Source: Pseudarthrobacter siccitolerans
Lineage (GTDB): Bacteria; Actinomycetota; Actinomycetes; Actinomycetales; Micrococcaceae
NCBI RefSeq assembly: GCF_001046895.1
Contig: NZ_CAQI01000059.1
Span: forward strand, 124,001 to 188,000
Length of the DNA: 64,000 nucleotides
Direction of reading: 5' to 3'
In this document: positions 54,741-63,753 of the stretch, piece by piece
Numbering within the stretch: the first letter of the stretch is position 1
Layout: every line of letters begins with the position of its first letter
Notes under the pieces: generated by a model
Database searches by the model: none
What the model saw: only the letters and a program-made list of their open reading frames with translations
What the model was told of the DNA's origin: nothing
Position numbers and translations under genes: made by a program

Positions 54741-57146
54741 TGTCCCTGCACAGTGTTCAGCCCGTCGTCACTCCCGGCCGTTATATCCGTGAATGATGGC
54801 AACGCCGTGGAACTGGGAATGAAGTTCCGCTCCGACGTGGCTGGCAGCGTTACCGGTGTGCGCTTCTACAAAGGCCCGACCAACAGTGGCACCCACACAG
54901 GGCACCTATGGTCAGCGGGAGGTGCCCTGCTGGCCACCGTGACCTTCACAGGTGAGACAGGGTCAGGTTGGCAGCAGGCAAATTTCGCCACGCCGGTAGC
55001 CATCACGGCTAACACTACTTACGTGGTTTCCTACTTCGCCCCCAATGGAAATTACGCCGCAACTGGAGCTTTCTTCGCGAATTCCGCCGACAACGCTCCA
55101 CTGCACGGCCTTGCCAGCGGGATGGACGGGCTCAACGGCGTCTACCGGTACGGTGCGTCGGCGTTCCCCGGCGAAAGCTACAACAACACTAACTATTGGG
55201 TAGATGCGGTATTCAGCGCGGAGGCCTCTGCTCCGGCGCCTGCGGTCACCACCGTTACTCCCGCCAACAACTCGACGGGTGTCGCTGTGGAGGTAAAGCC
55301 CACTGTGAAGTTCAACCAGGCGGTAACCCCATCCTCCATCGTCTTCGCCATCAAAGACTCCGCGAATACAAACGTGGCCGGATCAACAGCGTACGACGCC
55401 GCTACAAACACCTCAACCTTCACCCCCACGGCGACACTGGCCTACAACACGCAATACACAGCTACCGTCAGTGGAGCCGCCAATTCCGGCGGGCAGGCCA
55501 TGAACGGCCCATTCTCCTGGGCTTTCATGACAACCGCAGCGGCAGTGCTCCCCAGCGTCGCATCAGTAACGCCTGCCAACAACACAAGCAACGTTGCCGT
55601 CGATACGAAGCCCACTGCAGCCTTCAACCAGGACGTTGCGGCATCATCGGTGATCTTTACAGTAAAGAACGCCGCCAATGCAGCAGTCCCAGGGGCCGTC
55701 TCCTACAACGCGGCAACAAGGACAGCAACCTTCGCGCCGGCCGCAACACTCGCGAATGGCACCACGTATACAGCGACTGTTAGCGGGGCTGCCAATTCAA
55801 CAGGACAAACCATGGGTTCGCCCTACACCTGGACCTTCTCCACAAGGGCGGCCTCCGCCACCGTCTTTCCCCCGGAAGCGGTTCCGGCGACAGTTTCGAC
55901 CGCGGACGGCAACGCGGTGGAACTGGGTATGAAATTCCGGGCGGATACGGCAGGCATAGTCACAGGAGTCCGCTTCTACAAGGGCGAGTCAAATGCAGGG
56001 CCCCACACCGGCCGCCTCTGGACATCCACAGGCATCCTCCTGGCCGATGTCACTTTCACCGAAGAGACTGCCTCAGGTTGGCAAGAGGCTCTCTTTGCCT
56101 CACCCGTTCCCATCGCAGCAGATACAACCTACGTCGTGTCCTACTTCGCCCCCGAAGGGTTCTATTCCTCAACAGGGGGATACTTCACATCCTCAGCGGA
56201 CCGGGCTCCGCTGCATGGCCTGGCGTCCGGGACCGACGGACTCAACGGTGTTTACCGTTACGGCGCAAGTGCCTACCCGACCGAAAGCCACAACAACACC
56301 AACTATTGGGTGGACGTTGTCTTCCACGCCAGTACGACCGGACAGGCGCCGATAGTCACTGCTGCCTCACCCTCTGATGGAACAACAGGCGTACCGGTGA
56401 GCGTCAAACCTACTGTCACATTCAACCAGGCAGTGAATGGTTCCGCAGTTGCCTTCAGCTTGAAAAATGCAGCAGGAGCTACCGTTCCCGGATCCGCCAC
56501 CTACGACGCCGCTACAAATACAGCCGTTTTCTCGCCGGCAGCGGCACTCGCATTCAGCACTTCGTATACGGCTACTGTCAGCGGTGCGACAAATGACGCA
56601 GGGACCACAATGCCTGCACCTCACTCTTGGAGCTTCACCACCAGTGCGGCTCCCACAGCCTGTCCATGCAGCGTTTTTGGCCCCACGGCAACCCCTGCGA
56701 CCGCAAATACGAATGACAAGAAGGCCGTTGAGGTCGGAATGAAGTTCCGTTCAGACGTAGCTGGAATGGTGACGGGGGTCCGCTTCTTCAAAGGCAGCGC
56801 AAACGTTGGGACACACGTCGGCCATCTCTGGTCGGCAACGGGCACGCTCCTGGCCAGTGTCACTTTTACGGGTGAAACGAGCTCGGGGTGGCAACAGGCC
56901 ATGTTCACTACGCCAGTCCCCATCACAGCGAATACCACCTACGTCGTGTCGTACTACGCTCCAGTTGGCTCTTACTCATCCACCAGGGACTACTTCACGA
57001 AGGCCGTCGACCGCGCACCGCTGCATGGTCTCGCCAGTGGCGTCGATGGGGCGAACGGCGTCTTCGGATATGGCACAGCGAGCTTCCCGACGGACAGCTT
57101 CCGAAACACCAACTACTGGGTGGATGTCGTCTTCAACGCTTCATGA
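54474..57146 (+). CDS. Giant secreted protein, C-terminal part (Ig-like/DUF4082 repeats)
   Basis: Continuation of the preceding gene in the next frame, 890 residues. Order: Ig-like, DUF4082 (VELGMKFRSDVAGSVTGVRF), two Ig-like domains, DUF4082 (VELGMKFRADTAGIVTGVRF), Ig-like, DUF4082 (VEVGMKFRSDVAGMVTGVRF), stop. Each DUF4082 unit ends in a NNTNYWVD-type motif. The GTG at 54474 is only the first start codon of the open frame and has no ribosome-binding site, so separate translation is unlikely. This is best read as the rest of one protein. DUF4082 domains occur in large secreted proteins near polysaccharide genes; their ligand is unknown. Confidence 0.75.
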   Translation: MAVDVKPAVTFNQSVTGSSVVFGLKNAAGASVSGSVAYEAATNKATFTPTAALAFNTVYTATVSGATNSSGQVMAAPFTWSFTTAAAPACPCTVFSPSSLPAVISVNDGNAVELGMKFRSDVAGSVTGVRFYKGPTNSGTHTGHLWSAGGALLATVTFTGETGSGWQQANFATPVAITANTTYVVSYFAPNGNYAATGAFFANSADNAPLHGLASGMDGLNGVYRYGASAFPGESYNNTNYWVDAVFSAEASAPAPAVTTVTPANNSTGVAVEVKPTVKFNQAVTPSSIVFAIKDSANTNVAGSTAYDAATNTSTFTPTATLAYNTQYTATVSGAANSGGQAMNGPFSWAFMTTAAAVLPSVASVTPANNTSNVAVDTKPTAAFNQDVAASSVIFTVKNAANAAVPGAVSYNAATRTATFAPAATLANGTTYTATVSGAANSTGQTMGSPYTWTFSTRAASATVFPPEAVPATVSTADGNAVELGMKFRADTAGIVTGVRFYKGESNAGPHTGRLWTSTGILLADVTFTEETASGWQEALFASPVPIAADTTYVVSYFAPEGFYSSTGGYFTSSADRAPLHGLASGTDGLNGVYRYGASAYPTESHNNTNYWVDVVFHASTTGQAPIVTAASPSDGTTGVPVSVKPTVTFNQAVNGSAVAFSLKNAAGATVPGSATYDAATNTAVFSPAAALAFSTSYTATVSGATNDAGTTMPAPHSWSFTTSAAPTACPCSVFGPTATPATANTNDKKAVEVGMKFRSDVAGMVTGVRFFKGSANVGTHVGHLWSATGTLLASVTFTGETSSGWQQAMFTTPVPITANTTYVVSYYAPVGSYSSTRDYFTKAVDRAPLHGLASGVDGANGVFGYGTASFPTDSFRNTNYWVDVVFNAS

Positions 57147-57178
57147 CCGTTTTTCAGCATCAATCCAGGAAGGTCACC

Positions 57179-58597
57179 ATGCAGCACAGCTTTTCCCTTA
57201 CCGGTATCACCGCCATTTGCTTCGGCCTCCTGATCGCGGGTTGCACTCCGACAGCTGAAATTGAAACAGGAATGGACCGTGAAGGAGGTCGCTCCAGTCA
57301 ACCGGCGACGACCGGTAACCGCGAGCAAGTGATGTCCGGGCTCGGTGTCAACGCCAACGTCCACAGCTGGCGGGACGGTGAGCTCAGGCCCGCCATAGAC
57401 AAAATTTCCGCACTCGGCGACATCACATGGCGGGTGGTCATCGACAACGGTGACTGGGAATCGGTCCGGAACCCTGCTGCTCCACCTGCCATCGATTGGA
57501 ATTACTACACCCCAATATACGAGACACCGGAATTGGTGGATCTCTGGGAGACCATCGCATACATCAACACAAAGCCTGGCCAGGAGGTGATGCTCAACGT
57601 CATGGGGCCCGTTTCCCAGTGGATGGGAGGGGACCATATCGGGGCTGACATGGAGGACGAATGGGTTCGAACCATGGCCTCAATGGCGGGCTACGGACGG
57701 ACTGTCAAGAACTTGGACTTCACATTGCTGGCGCCCCTGAATGAGCCCGATTTAAATGGAATCGAGGGGCCCAATGTCGGTCCTGAACAGTACGTCCGCC
57801 TGCTGCACAAGCTAGCCGTTGCCCTGGACGACCTCGGACTGACAGATATGCGCCTCGTAGGACCTGATACTGCCCTCGCAGAGAATGCGATGGACGGCTA
57901 TTTTCGTGAACTCAACACCGATGCCGTCGTCATGGATCGCCTTGCCTACTTCGCCATTCACAGTTACAGCGGTGAAACCTCCGACGCCCGGCAAGTCCTG
58001 GCTCAATCGGGCTCGGGGCTGGATTTCTGGGTGACAGAGTTTTCCGGGCCCTGCCCGGGATGTGATGGCGGGGCGCCGAATCCTGCCGACTGGACGTCGG
58101 CCTCCGCTACTGCTCTGTTGGCACTGGACCTCATCCAGCAGGGTGCGACGGGCCTCCTGCATTATGACGCCTGGGATGGCTACTACAACCATCACGGGAG
58201 CAATGGATATTGGGGGCTTCTTGCGTATGACAAGGCGAATGGGAACTACTCTCCACGCAAGAACTACTTCGCTCTGCAGCAGCTGACCCGATTCGTCCCG
58301 AGGGGATCGGTCCGCGTCCCCATGGACTCCGGGGATGCCCGCATCAAGGCTGTTGCCTTCGAGGATCCAGTGTCCGGCCGTTTCACGGTCTTTGGAGTCA
58401 ATACCTCTGACGACGTAATTCCTGCACGGATGGCGATCCCTGACATAGCCGGGCCTCTTGACCTCTCTTCCTACATCACCAATGCGACCCACGACATGGA
58501 AAAGACCACAGGCGCTTCCGTCTCGTCAGGTCGGATTGAGGCCACCATTCAGCCGCAAACGATTTTCACGCTCAGTGGAATTCCGACGAAAGGCTAG
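57179..58597 (+). CDS. Glycoside hydrolase lipoprotein (clan GH-A type)
   Basis: A 472-residue lipoprotein: signal peptide QHSFSLTGITAICFGLLIAG and lipobox IAGC. The TIM-barrel-like body shows the clan GH-A acid/base in LLAPLNEPDLNG (Glu at about residue 188) and a candidate nucleophile in FWVTEFSGPCPGC (Glu at about residue 286), followed by GATGLLHYDAWDGYY. A small beta-rich domain closes the protein. I cannot name the exact GH family. It probably trims the surface glycan made by the neighbouring glycosyltransferases. The ATG follows AGGAAGG, 30 bp after the giant gene; the next gene starts 3 bp after its stop. Confidence 0.8.
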   Translation: MQHSFSLTGITAICFGLLIAGCTPTAEIETGMDREGGRSSQPATTGNREQVMSGLGVNANVHSWRDGELRPAIDKISALGDITWRVVIDNGDWESVRNPAAPPAIDWNYYTPIYETPELVDLWETIAYINTKPGQEVMLNVMGPVSQWMGGDHIGADMEDEWVRTMASMAGYGRTVKNLDFTLLAPLNEPDLNGIEGPNVGPEQYVRLLHKLAVALDDLGLTDMRLVGPDTALAENAMDGYFRELNTDAVVMDRLAYFAIHSYSGETSDARQVLAQSGSGLDFWVTEFSGPCPGCDGGAPNPADWTSASATALLALDLIQQGATGLLHYDAWDGYYNHHGSNGYWGLLAYDKANGNYSPRKNYFALQQLTRFVPRGSVRVPMDSGDARIKAVAFEDPVSGRFTVFGVNTSDDVIPARMAIPDIAGPLDLSSYITNATHDMEKTTGASVSSGRIEATIQPQTIFTLSGIPTKG

Positions 58598-58600
58598 ATC

Positions 58601-61369
58601 ATGACGTTGTCCGGTGCGCTGCGCGGCATTGCCCACAATTCCGCACTCATCCGCCCCTTGAACCGCCTCGGAAGACTGCCGGCGCGTTCCAGCGCCGCCG
58701 GCACCGCCAAGGTGCCTCTTTGGGTGACTCTCGGAGGCATAAAGGTCGGGTTACTCGACGCAGAGCCGGCACTTGAATTGATACTCGCGCGCGCCCGGGC
58801 GGCGGCCCCTCCTTTGGCGGTGGCGTCAGCCAACCTGGATCACATCGGCCACTTCGGAGAGGGAAGCCGGTGGCATGGCGTCCTTGACGATCACCAGTCG
58901 GGCGTGGAATGGCTGACCTTGCTCGACGGTTCACCTTTGGTCAAGCGGGCGGAGGTGCTGACCGGGCGGAGGTGGCCCCGCTTGGCTGGAAGCGACATTA
59001 TCGAACCCATCCTGGCCGCAGCAGAAAAGCGAGGTTTCCGGATTGGCCTCCTGGGCGGCACGGCGGAGGCCCATGAGATGATCCGTGACCGCTTCGGGCG
59101 GGAGCTGCCAGGGTTGACCGTGGCTGGATCGTGGGCTCCGAGCCGTGAGGAACTTGCCGACGTCGATCAATCGGGGGCAATTGCGGCTGAGATCGCGGCG
59201 GCAGGAGTCGAGATCCTGCTCGTTTGCCTCGGCAAGCCCAGGCAGGAGCTGTGGATCAAGGAGTACGGGAATGCGACTGGTGCTGGTGTTTTGTTGGCAT
59301 TCGGGGCCGTTGTGGATTTTCTCGCCGGCGGCCGGGAGCGCGCCCCAGGAATAGTGCGTGATGCCGGCATCGAATGGGCGTGGAGGTTGGCCCTGGAACC
59401 GCGAAGGCTGGCCAGGCGGTACCTGGTGGATGGCCTAGCGGCCTACTTGGCCTTGCAGAGATTCAGCGGTCAATATCATGCAGAACATGCCGGACCCGCA
59501 AAAACCGGAGAAACCTGGGCAGCTGGGGCGCCTAGAGGTAGCGCCCTCCAGCAACCACGCAGAACCGGCGGGTTCTCGAGTTCGACCGAACATACGGACG
59601 TTGCGGTAATAGTCGTGACGTATGAGAGTTCGCACGTCGTCCGGGATCTCATTGCAGGCCTTCGCCTTCAAACCCGCGATCAGTCCATCAAAGTGATTGT
59701 TGCCGACAATTCGCCGTCGCCGGCAACTCTTGAAAGCCTGGCCCAGGAAACCGATGTCGTGGCCTTTTCCACTGGCGGAAACCTGGGCTACGCAGGCGGA
59801 ATCAATGCGGCCATCAAGCGCGCCGGTACCGCTGAATCCTTCCTCATACTCAACCCGGACCTCAGCGCTGAGCCAGACTCCATTCGTATGCTCAGGCAAC
59901 GAATGTCGGAAGCGGCCGCGGGCGTAGTCGTGCCGCTGCTTGTCGACGATGATGGCTCCACCTATCCTTCGATTCGTCGTGAGCCGTCGGTGCTGCGGGC
60001 ATTCGGTGACGCTGCCTTCGGCAGCCGTCTGGCGGGCCGCCCGGATTGGTTATCCGAAATCGACTCTGACACCGATAGCTACCTTCACCCGCACAAGGTC
60101 TCATGGGCGACGGGGGCAGCCTTGCTGATCAGGCGGGACGTGGTGGAGGCATTGGGGGACTGGGACGAGCGGTACTTCCTCTATTCGGAGGAGACGGACT
60201 ATTTTCTCCGCGTTCGACAAAACGGTTGGGATGTTTGGTTTGAACCTGGATCAAGGATGCACCACCGACGCGGGGGCTCAGGTGCATCTGCCGCACTGAA
60301 CGCTTTGCTGGCGGTAAATAGGATCCGGTATGCAAGGAAGCATCATTCCAGGAGTTACGCCAGCGCTTTTCGGTTCGCCGTCGTTCTTGGGGCTCTCCTT
60401 CGGTCGCCTAAAGTGTCGAACCGGGGAACGCTGCGTGCAGCATGCTCGGAAGCCAGCTGGGGCGCCCTGCCACGCGCACACAGGTACGTCTCCGGACTCG
60501 CAAGCCTCGCGGGTTCGGGCTTTCCACCCGGTGCAGTCATTATTCCCGCCCACAATGAAGCTGCCGTGATTGGACGGACCCTGAGTCTCCTGGCGGAACC
60601 GCTGTCCCATGATGTGCTCGAAGTCATCGTCGCCTGCAACAGCTGCAGCGACGACACAGCGCTGATTGCGGCGGCCGTTCCTGGGGTGCAGGTGATTGAA
60701 GTGCCGGTGGCCTCGAAGCCAGCGGCCCTGAATGCCGGAGACGCGGCGGCGACGAAGTGGCCACGGATCTACCTGGACGCTGATGTGGAGTTGACGCCTG
60801 CAGCACTTCGGCACACGCTGGAGCACCTATCGGCGCATAATGACCCGATGTGCGTCCGCCCGGCCTGCGTCTATGACACAGGCGGTGCGACACTCTCAGT
60901 GCAGGCCTACTACCGTGCCCGCACCAGGTTGCACGGTAATCGGACGGCAATGTGGGGGGCCGGCGTCTACGCAATGAATAAGGCCGGACACGACAGACTG
61001 GGCACGTTTCCAGAACACCTGACTGGCGATGATCTGCTGATTGACCGGCAGTATGCCGGTCATGAGAAGCAGGTCCTTGATTGCCCCCCCGTGGTTGTCC
61101 GGACACCGCGAAGTCCGCGGGCCCTGTTGGCCACTCTCGGACGGATCTACCGCGGGAATGCCGCACAGGAAGGCGGAATCGGATCGACGACGCTTGCAAC
61201 GCTTCTGGAACTGATCGGGTCTGTCCGCGGTCCAGGCTCTGCACTCGATGCAGCGGTTTACGCCGGCTTTTCGCTGGCGGGCCGCTGGTTGTCACTTGGC
61301 TCCTCTGGCTGGGGACGGGACGAAACATCGCGGAAAGACACACGGCTGGCCTCTTCGAACCGAACCTGA
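58601..61369 (+). CDS. Three-domain glycosyltransferase (WecG/TagA-GT2-GT2)
   Basis: A 922-residue protein joining three transferases. Domain 1 (about 50-290) is WecG/TagA/CpsF type, which transfers N-acetylmannosamine or a related sugar to a lipid-linked acceptor: VASANLDHIGHFGE, GFRIGLLGGTAEAHEMI, LVCLGKPRQELWI. Domain 2 (from about 333) is a rhamnosyltransferase-like GT2: VAVIVVTYESSHVVRDLIAG, NLGYAGGINAAIKRAGTAE, LLIRRDVVEALGDWDERYFL. Domain 3 (from about 643) is another GT2: GAVIIPAHNEAAVIGRTLSL, LDADVELTPA. This one polypeptide could build the start of a repeat unit. The stop lies 21 bp before the next glycosyltransferase gene. Confidence 0.85.
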   Translation: MTLSGALRGIAHNSALIRPLNRLGRLPARSSAAGTAKVPLWVTLGGIKVGLLDAEPALELILARARAAAPPLAVASANLDHIGHFGEGSRWHGVLDDHQSGVEWLTLLDGSPLVKRAEVLTGRRWPRLAGSDIIEPILAAAEKRGFRIGLLGGTAEAHEMIRDRFGRELPGLTVAGSWAPSREELADVDQSGAIAAEIAAAGVEILLVCLGKPRQELWIKEYGNATGAGVLLAFGAVVDFLAGGRERAPGIVRDAGIEWAWRLALEPRRLARRYLVDGLAAYLALQRFSGQYHAEHAGPAKTGETWAAGAPRGSALQQPRRTGGFSSSTEHTDVAVIVVTYESSHVVRDLIAGLRLQTRDQSIKVIVADNSPSPATLESLAQETDVVAFSTGGNLGYAGGINAAIKRAGTAESFLILNPDLSAEPDSIRMLRQRMSEAAAGVVVPLLVDDDGSTYPSIRREPSVLRAFGDAAFGSRLAGRPDWLSEIDSDTDSYLHPHKVSWATGAALLIRRDVVEALGDWDERYFLYSEETDYFLRVRQNGWDVWFEPGSRMHHRRGGSGASAALNALLAVNRIRYARKHHSRSYASAFRFAVVLGALLRSPKVSNRGTLRAACSEASWGALPRAHRYVSGLASLAGSGFPPGAVIIPAHNEAAVIGRTLSLLAEPLSHDVLEVIVACNSCSDDTALIAAAVPGVQVIEVPVASKPAALNAGDAAATKWPRIYLDADVELTPAALRHTLEHLSAHNDPMCVRPACVYDTGGATLSVQAYYRARTRLHGNRTAMWGAGVYAMNKAGHDRLGTFPEHLTGDDLLIDRQYAGHEKQVLDCPPVVVRTPRSPRALLATLGRIYRGNAAQEGGIGSTTLATLLELIGSVRGPGSALDAAVYAGFSLAGRWLSLGSSGWGRDETSRKDTRLASSNRT

Positions 61370-61390
61370 CCATTCCCAGAGAAGGTAGTT

Positions 61391-62830
61391 ATGACTATCA
61401 CCGCAAAACGCGTTCAACGGGGCAAACTGCCGGACCTGTCCGCGATGACGGACCACTACCAGCTACTTATCGTGGCCGCCCTTTCCCTGGCCGTTGCATT
61501 AGTCGGCATAGATACGCCGGGGATCGGTTTCGATGAGGCGGCCACGTGGTGGGCAGCGCAACTTGACTGGGTGGAACTCGGGAAACTGCTGGCGAACCAG
61601 GACCGGAACTTTGCTCCGTACTACACATTCATGCACCTATGGATGCTGCCATCAGATTCCTTGTGGTGGTTGAGGATTCCCTCGGCTGTGGGTGGGGCAC
61701 TGTCGGTGGTGGCCACGGCTGGTTTGTGCCGTCACCTGTTTGGTACCAGGGCGGCCTGGATCGCCGCCCTGCTCATGGTCATTGCGTATTCCTGGGTGCG
61801 GTTCTCCCAGGAAGTCCGGCCGTATTCGTGGTCTTTGGCGATCGCCACCTTCGCGACATGGGCTTTTGTCTGGATGACCGGCCGCCGCTCCGGCAGGATT
61901 GCCGCTGTATATCTGGCGCTCATGGTGGTGCTGCCGGTAACGCACCCGTTCGCAGGCATCGCAGCCGGCGTGCACCTGTTGTATTCGCTTGTTGCCAAGG
62001 ACCGAAAGCTGGCCGTCCTGGCCATCATCGGTGCCCTGCCCACCCTCGTTGCCGCTGGGCTGGTGATGGGACAGGTAAAGCAGGTTTCATGGCTGGGCGC
62101 CGTCACTCCGCTCGAAGCAGTCCGTGAACTTGTGGGCCTGAGCAAAGTGGTCTGGTATGCGCCCGTTGCCGCCGCCGCTTGCGCGGGGTTGGCCTCTTAC
62201 AGGCGGATCCGTAAGAATCGTGGAAACAGGCCAGCGGAATTCGTGCTGTTTGTTTCGTGGTGGGCCTGTCCGCCAGTATTCCTATGGGTGGTGTCTGAAC
62301 TGGTCACGCCGGTCTACGCGGCCCGTTATGTATTCTGGACCCTTCCGGCGATGGTGTTGCCCGCAGCAGCGCTCATCTCGATGTTGTTTGATCTACCGAA
62401 GTTCCGCTTCACTGTCACGGCCGCACTGGCCTCCCTTATTGCCATCACCATACCTGGCCAAGTCAGTGCCCGCGGACCTGATGGCCACCTGTGGGCTCCC
62501 CAGGAGTTCGCGGCATTAATTATCGATGACGGCGAGCTTGGTGACGGTTTAGTGGACGCGGACTTCCTGGCACTCACGCTTCAGTACCATCTGCGCGGAC
62601 ACGCCATTCCTGAGCCGCTGGTTCTCGGCGCGGCAAACGCGGAAGGAAAATTCACCGATACGCAAGTACCAATCGCATCGCAGCTGGAGAGACTCAAAGA
62701 TTATTCGCGGTTATGGGTCCTGGAAGAGACGACCAATGCCAAGCAATTGCCGGTGGGCTTTTGTCCGGAGGAGGTGTGGACGTCGGGATACGGAATCGCC
62801 CGGCTGACACTGGCCACGCGTTGCGAATAG
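61391..62830 (+). CDS. GT39-like membrane glycosyltransferase
   Basis: A 479-residue polytopic protein (about ten helices) of the GT-C type, similar to dolichyl/polyprenyl-phosphate-mannose protein mannosyltransferases. The acidic catalytic motif is GIGFDEAATWW (about residue 50). LGAVTPLEAVRELVGL and the helix VLPAAALISMLFDLPKF are landmarks. It would use a polyprenyl-linked sugar and act on the outer face of the membrane. It follows the glycosyltransferase fusion with a 21-bp gap and a GAAGG ribosome-binding site. The acceptor is unknown. Confidence 0.82.
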   Translation: MTITAKRVQRGKLPDLSAMTDHYQLLIVAALSLAVALVGIDTPGIGFDEAATWWAAQLDWVELGKLLANQDRNFAPYYTFMHLWMLPSDSLWWLRIPSAVGGALSVVATAGLCRHLFGTRAAWIAALLMVIAYSWVRFSQEVRPYSWSLAIATFATWAFVWMTGRRSGRIAAVYLALMVVLPVTHPFAGIAAGVHLLYSLVAKDRKLAVLAIIGALPTLVAAGLVMGQVKQVSWLGAVTPLEAVRELVGLSKVVWYAPVAAAACAGLASYRRIRKNRGNRPAEFVLFVSWWACPPVFLWVVSELVTPVYAARYVFWTLPAMVLPAAALISMLFDLPKFRFTVTAALASLIAITIPGQVSARGPDGHLWAPQEFAALIIDDGELGDGLVDADFLALTLQYHLRGHAIPEPLVLGAANAEGKFTDTQVPIASQLERLKDYSRLWVLEETTNAKQLPVGFCPEEVWTSGYGIARLTLATRCE

Positions 62831-62907
62831 CGTGGGTTTGAAAGGGATAGATCCAGGGGTGGCTTGGGTTTAATTCGAACGCGACCAGCAAGCCGGGCGT
62901 CCCGGGC

Positions 62908-63753
62908 CTATTGCGGTGCCTTCTGCGCAAGAAGGGAAGCATACAACTCGACGAGGCGGTGCGGCCTTCGAAGAAGGCGGATGAGGATCCGCAACGACCC
63001 CGCCATTTGGTCGGCGAGGATGCTCAGAGCAGTATCACGGGTATCGACGGCACATGGAAAGTAGCGGTTCACCTGTGACCCGGGTACCCGCAGTCCCACG
63101 ATCTCATTCAGTACATTTCCGCCGTGGACGACCTGTAGCCACATGGGATGGGACGTGCGGATATTCAGCACTGGTGCACATTCATCAATTTTGTAGTGGT
63201 GTTCCGCAAATACTGTGAGCGGCGGTTGATGCGTAATGTTCTCGATAAGGCTTGAAAAAGGGTTCCTGGTGTAAGGCCGAAGGTATGTTTTCCCGTTCGA
63301 GTACTGCGCTCCGTTGACCAGATTGACGAATAAAAGTTCCTGATTATCAAAACTGGCCTGGATCTGCTCCACGAAGTCAAAGGCGACTGCATCATCATTG
63401 TCCACCCGCGTGGTGATGACGAAGGGTGTGCTGCAGTGGTGGGCAACCGTGTCACTCAGGAACGTCTTGGTGAACTCGCCAGGCACATAAACAGCATTAA
63501 AGACTCCTTGACTGGCTACCTCCACTTCCTTTCGAAGCCAGTCCGGAGTTTCTGCATCGAAAAATACCAGCCAGGTAAAAGTATTCACCGACTGGCCGGC
63601 AAAGCTCGGCAGGCAGTATCGCCGGAATAGAGCCATCCGCTGTCTCAGCCAATAATCACTGGGTTCGGATTTATGATAAAAGTTTCGAACGTTGAATCGC
63701 GTCAGTACCAGATGCGTAAATTGTTCGCTGCCGGGGATATCATTGACTGCCAT
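62908..63753 (-). CDS. Putative rhamnosyltransferase-like protein (PF11316 type)
   Basis: A 281-residue protein on the opposite strand from the preceding glycan genes. It starts near QFTHLVLTRFNVRNF and carries TWLVFFDAETPDWLR, a GT-A-like core TTRVDNDDAVAFDFVEQIQA with a DxD-like DNDD, and SHPMWLQVVHGGN. The arrangement resembles the putative rhamnosyl transferase family PF11316. I choose the ATG at 63751-63753, where homology begins, with AGGGG about 9 nt upstream; the frame is open further upstream. It probably adds a sugar to the same surface glycan, though direction and substrate are unproven. Confidence 0.75.
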   Translation of the reverse strand: MAVNDIPGSEQFTHLVLTRFNVRNFYHKSEPSDYWLRQRMALFRRYCLPSFAGQSVNTFTWLVFFDAETPDWLRKEVEVASQGVFNAVYVPGEFTKTFLSDTVAHHCSTPFVITTRVDNDDAVAFDFVEQIQASFDNQELLFVNLVNGAQYSNGKTYLRPYTRNPFSSLIENITHQPPLTVFAEHHYKIDECAPVLNIRTSHPMWLQVVHGGNVLNEIVGLRVPGSQVNRYFPCAVDTRDTALSILADQMAGSLRILIRLLRRPHRLVELYASLLAQKAPQ

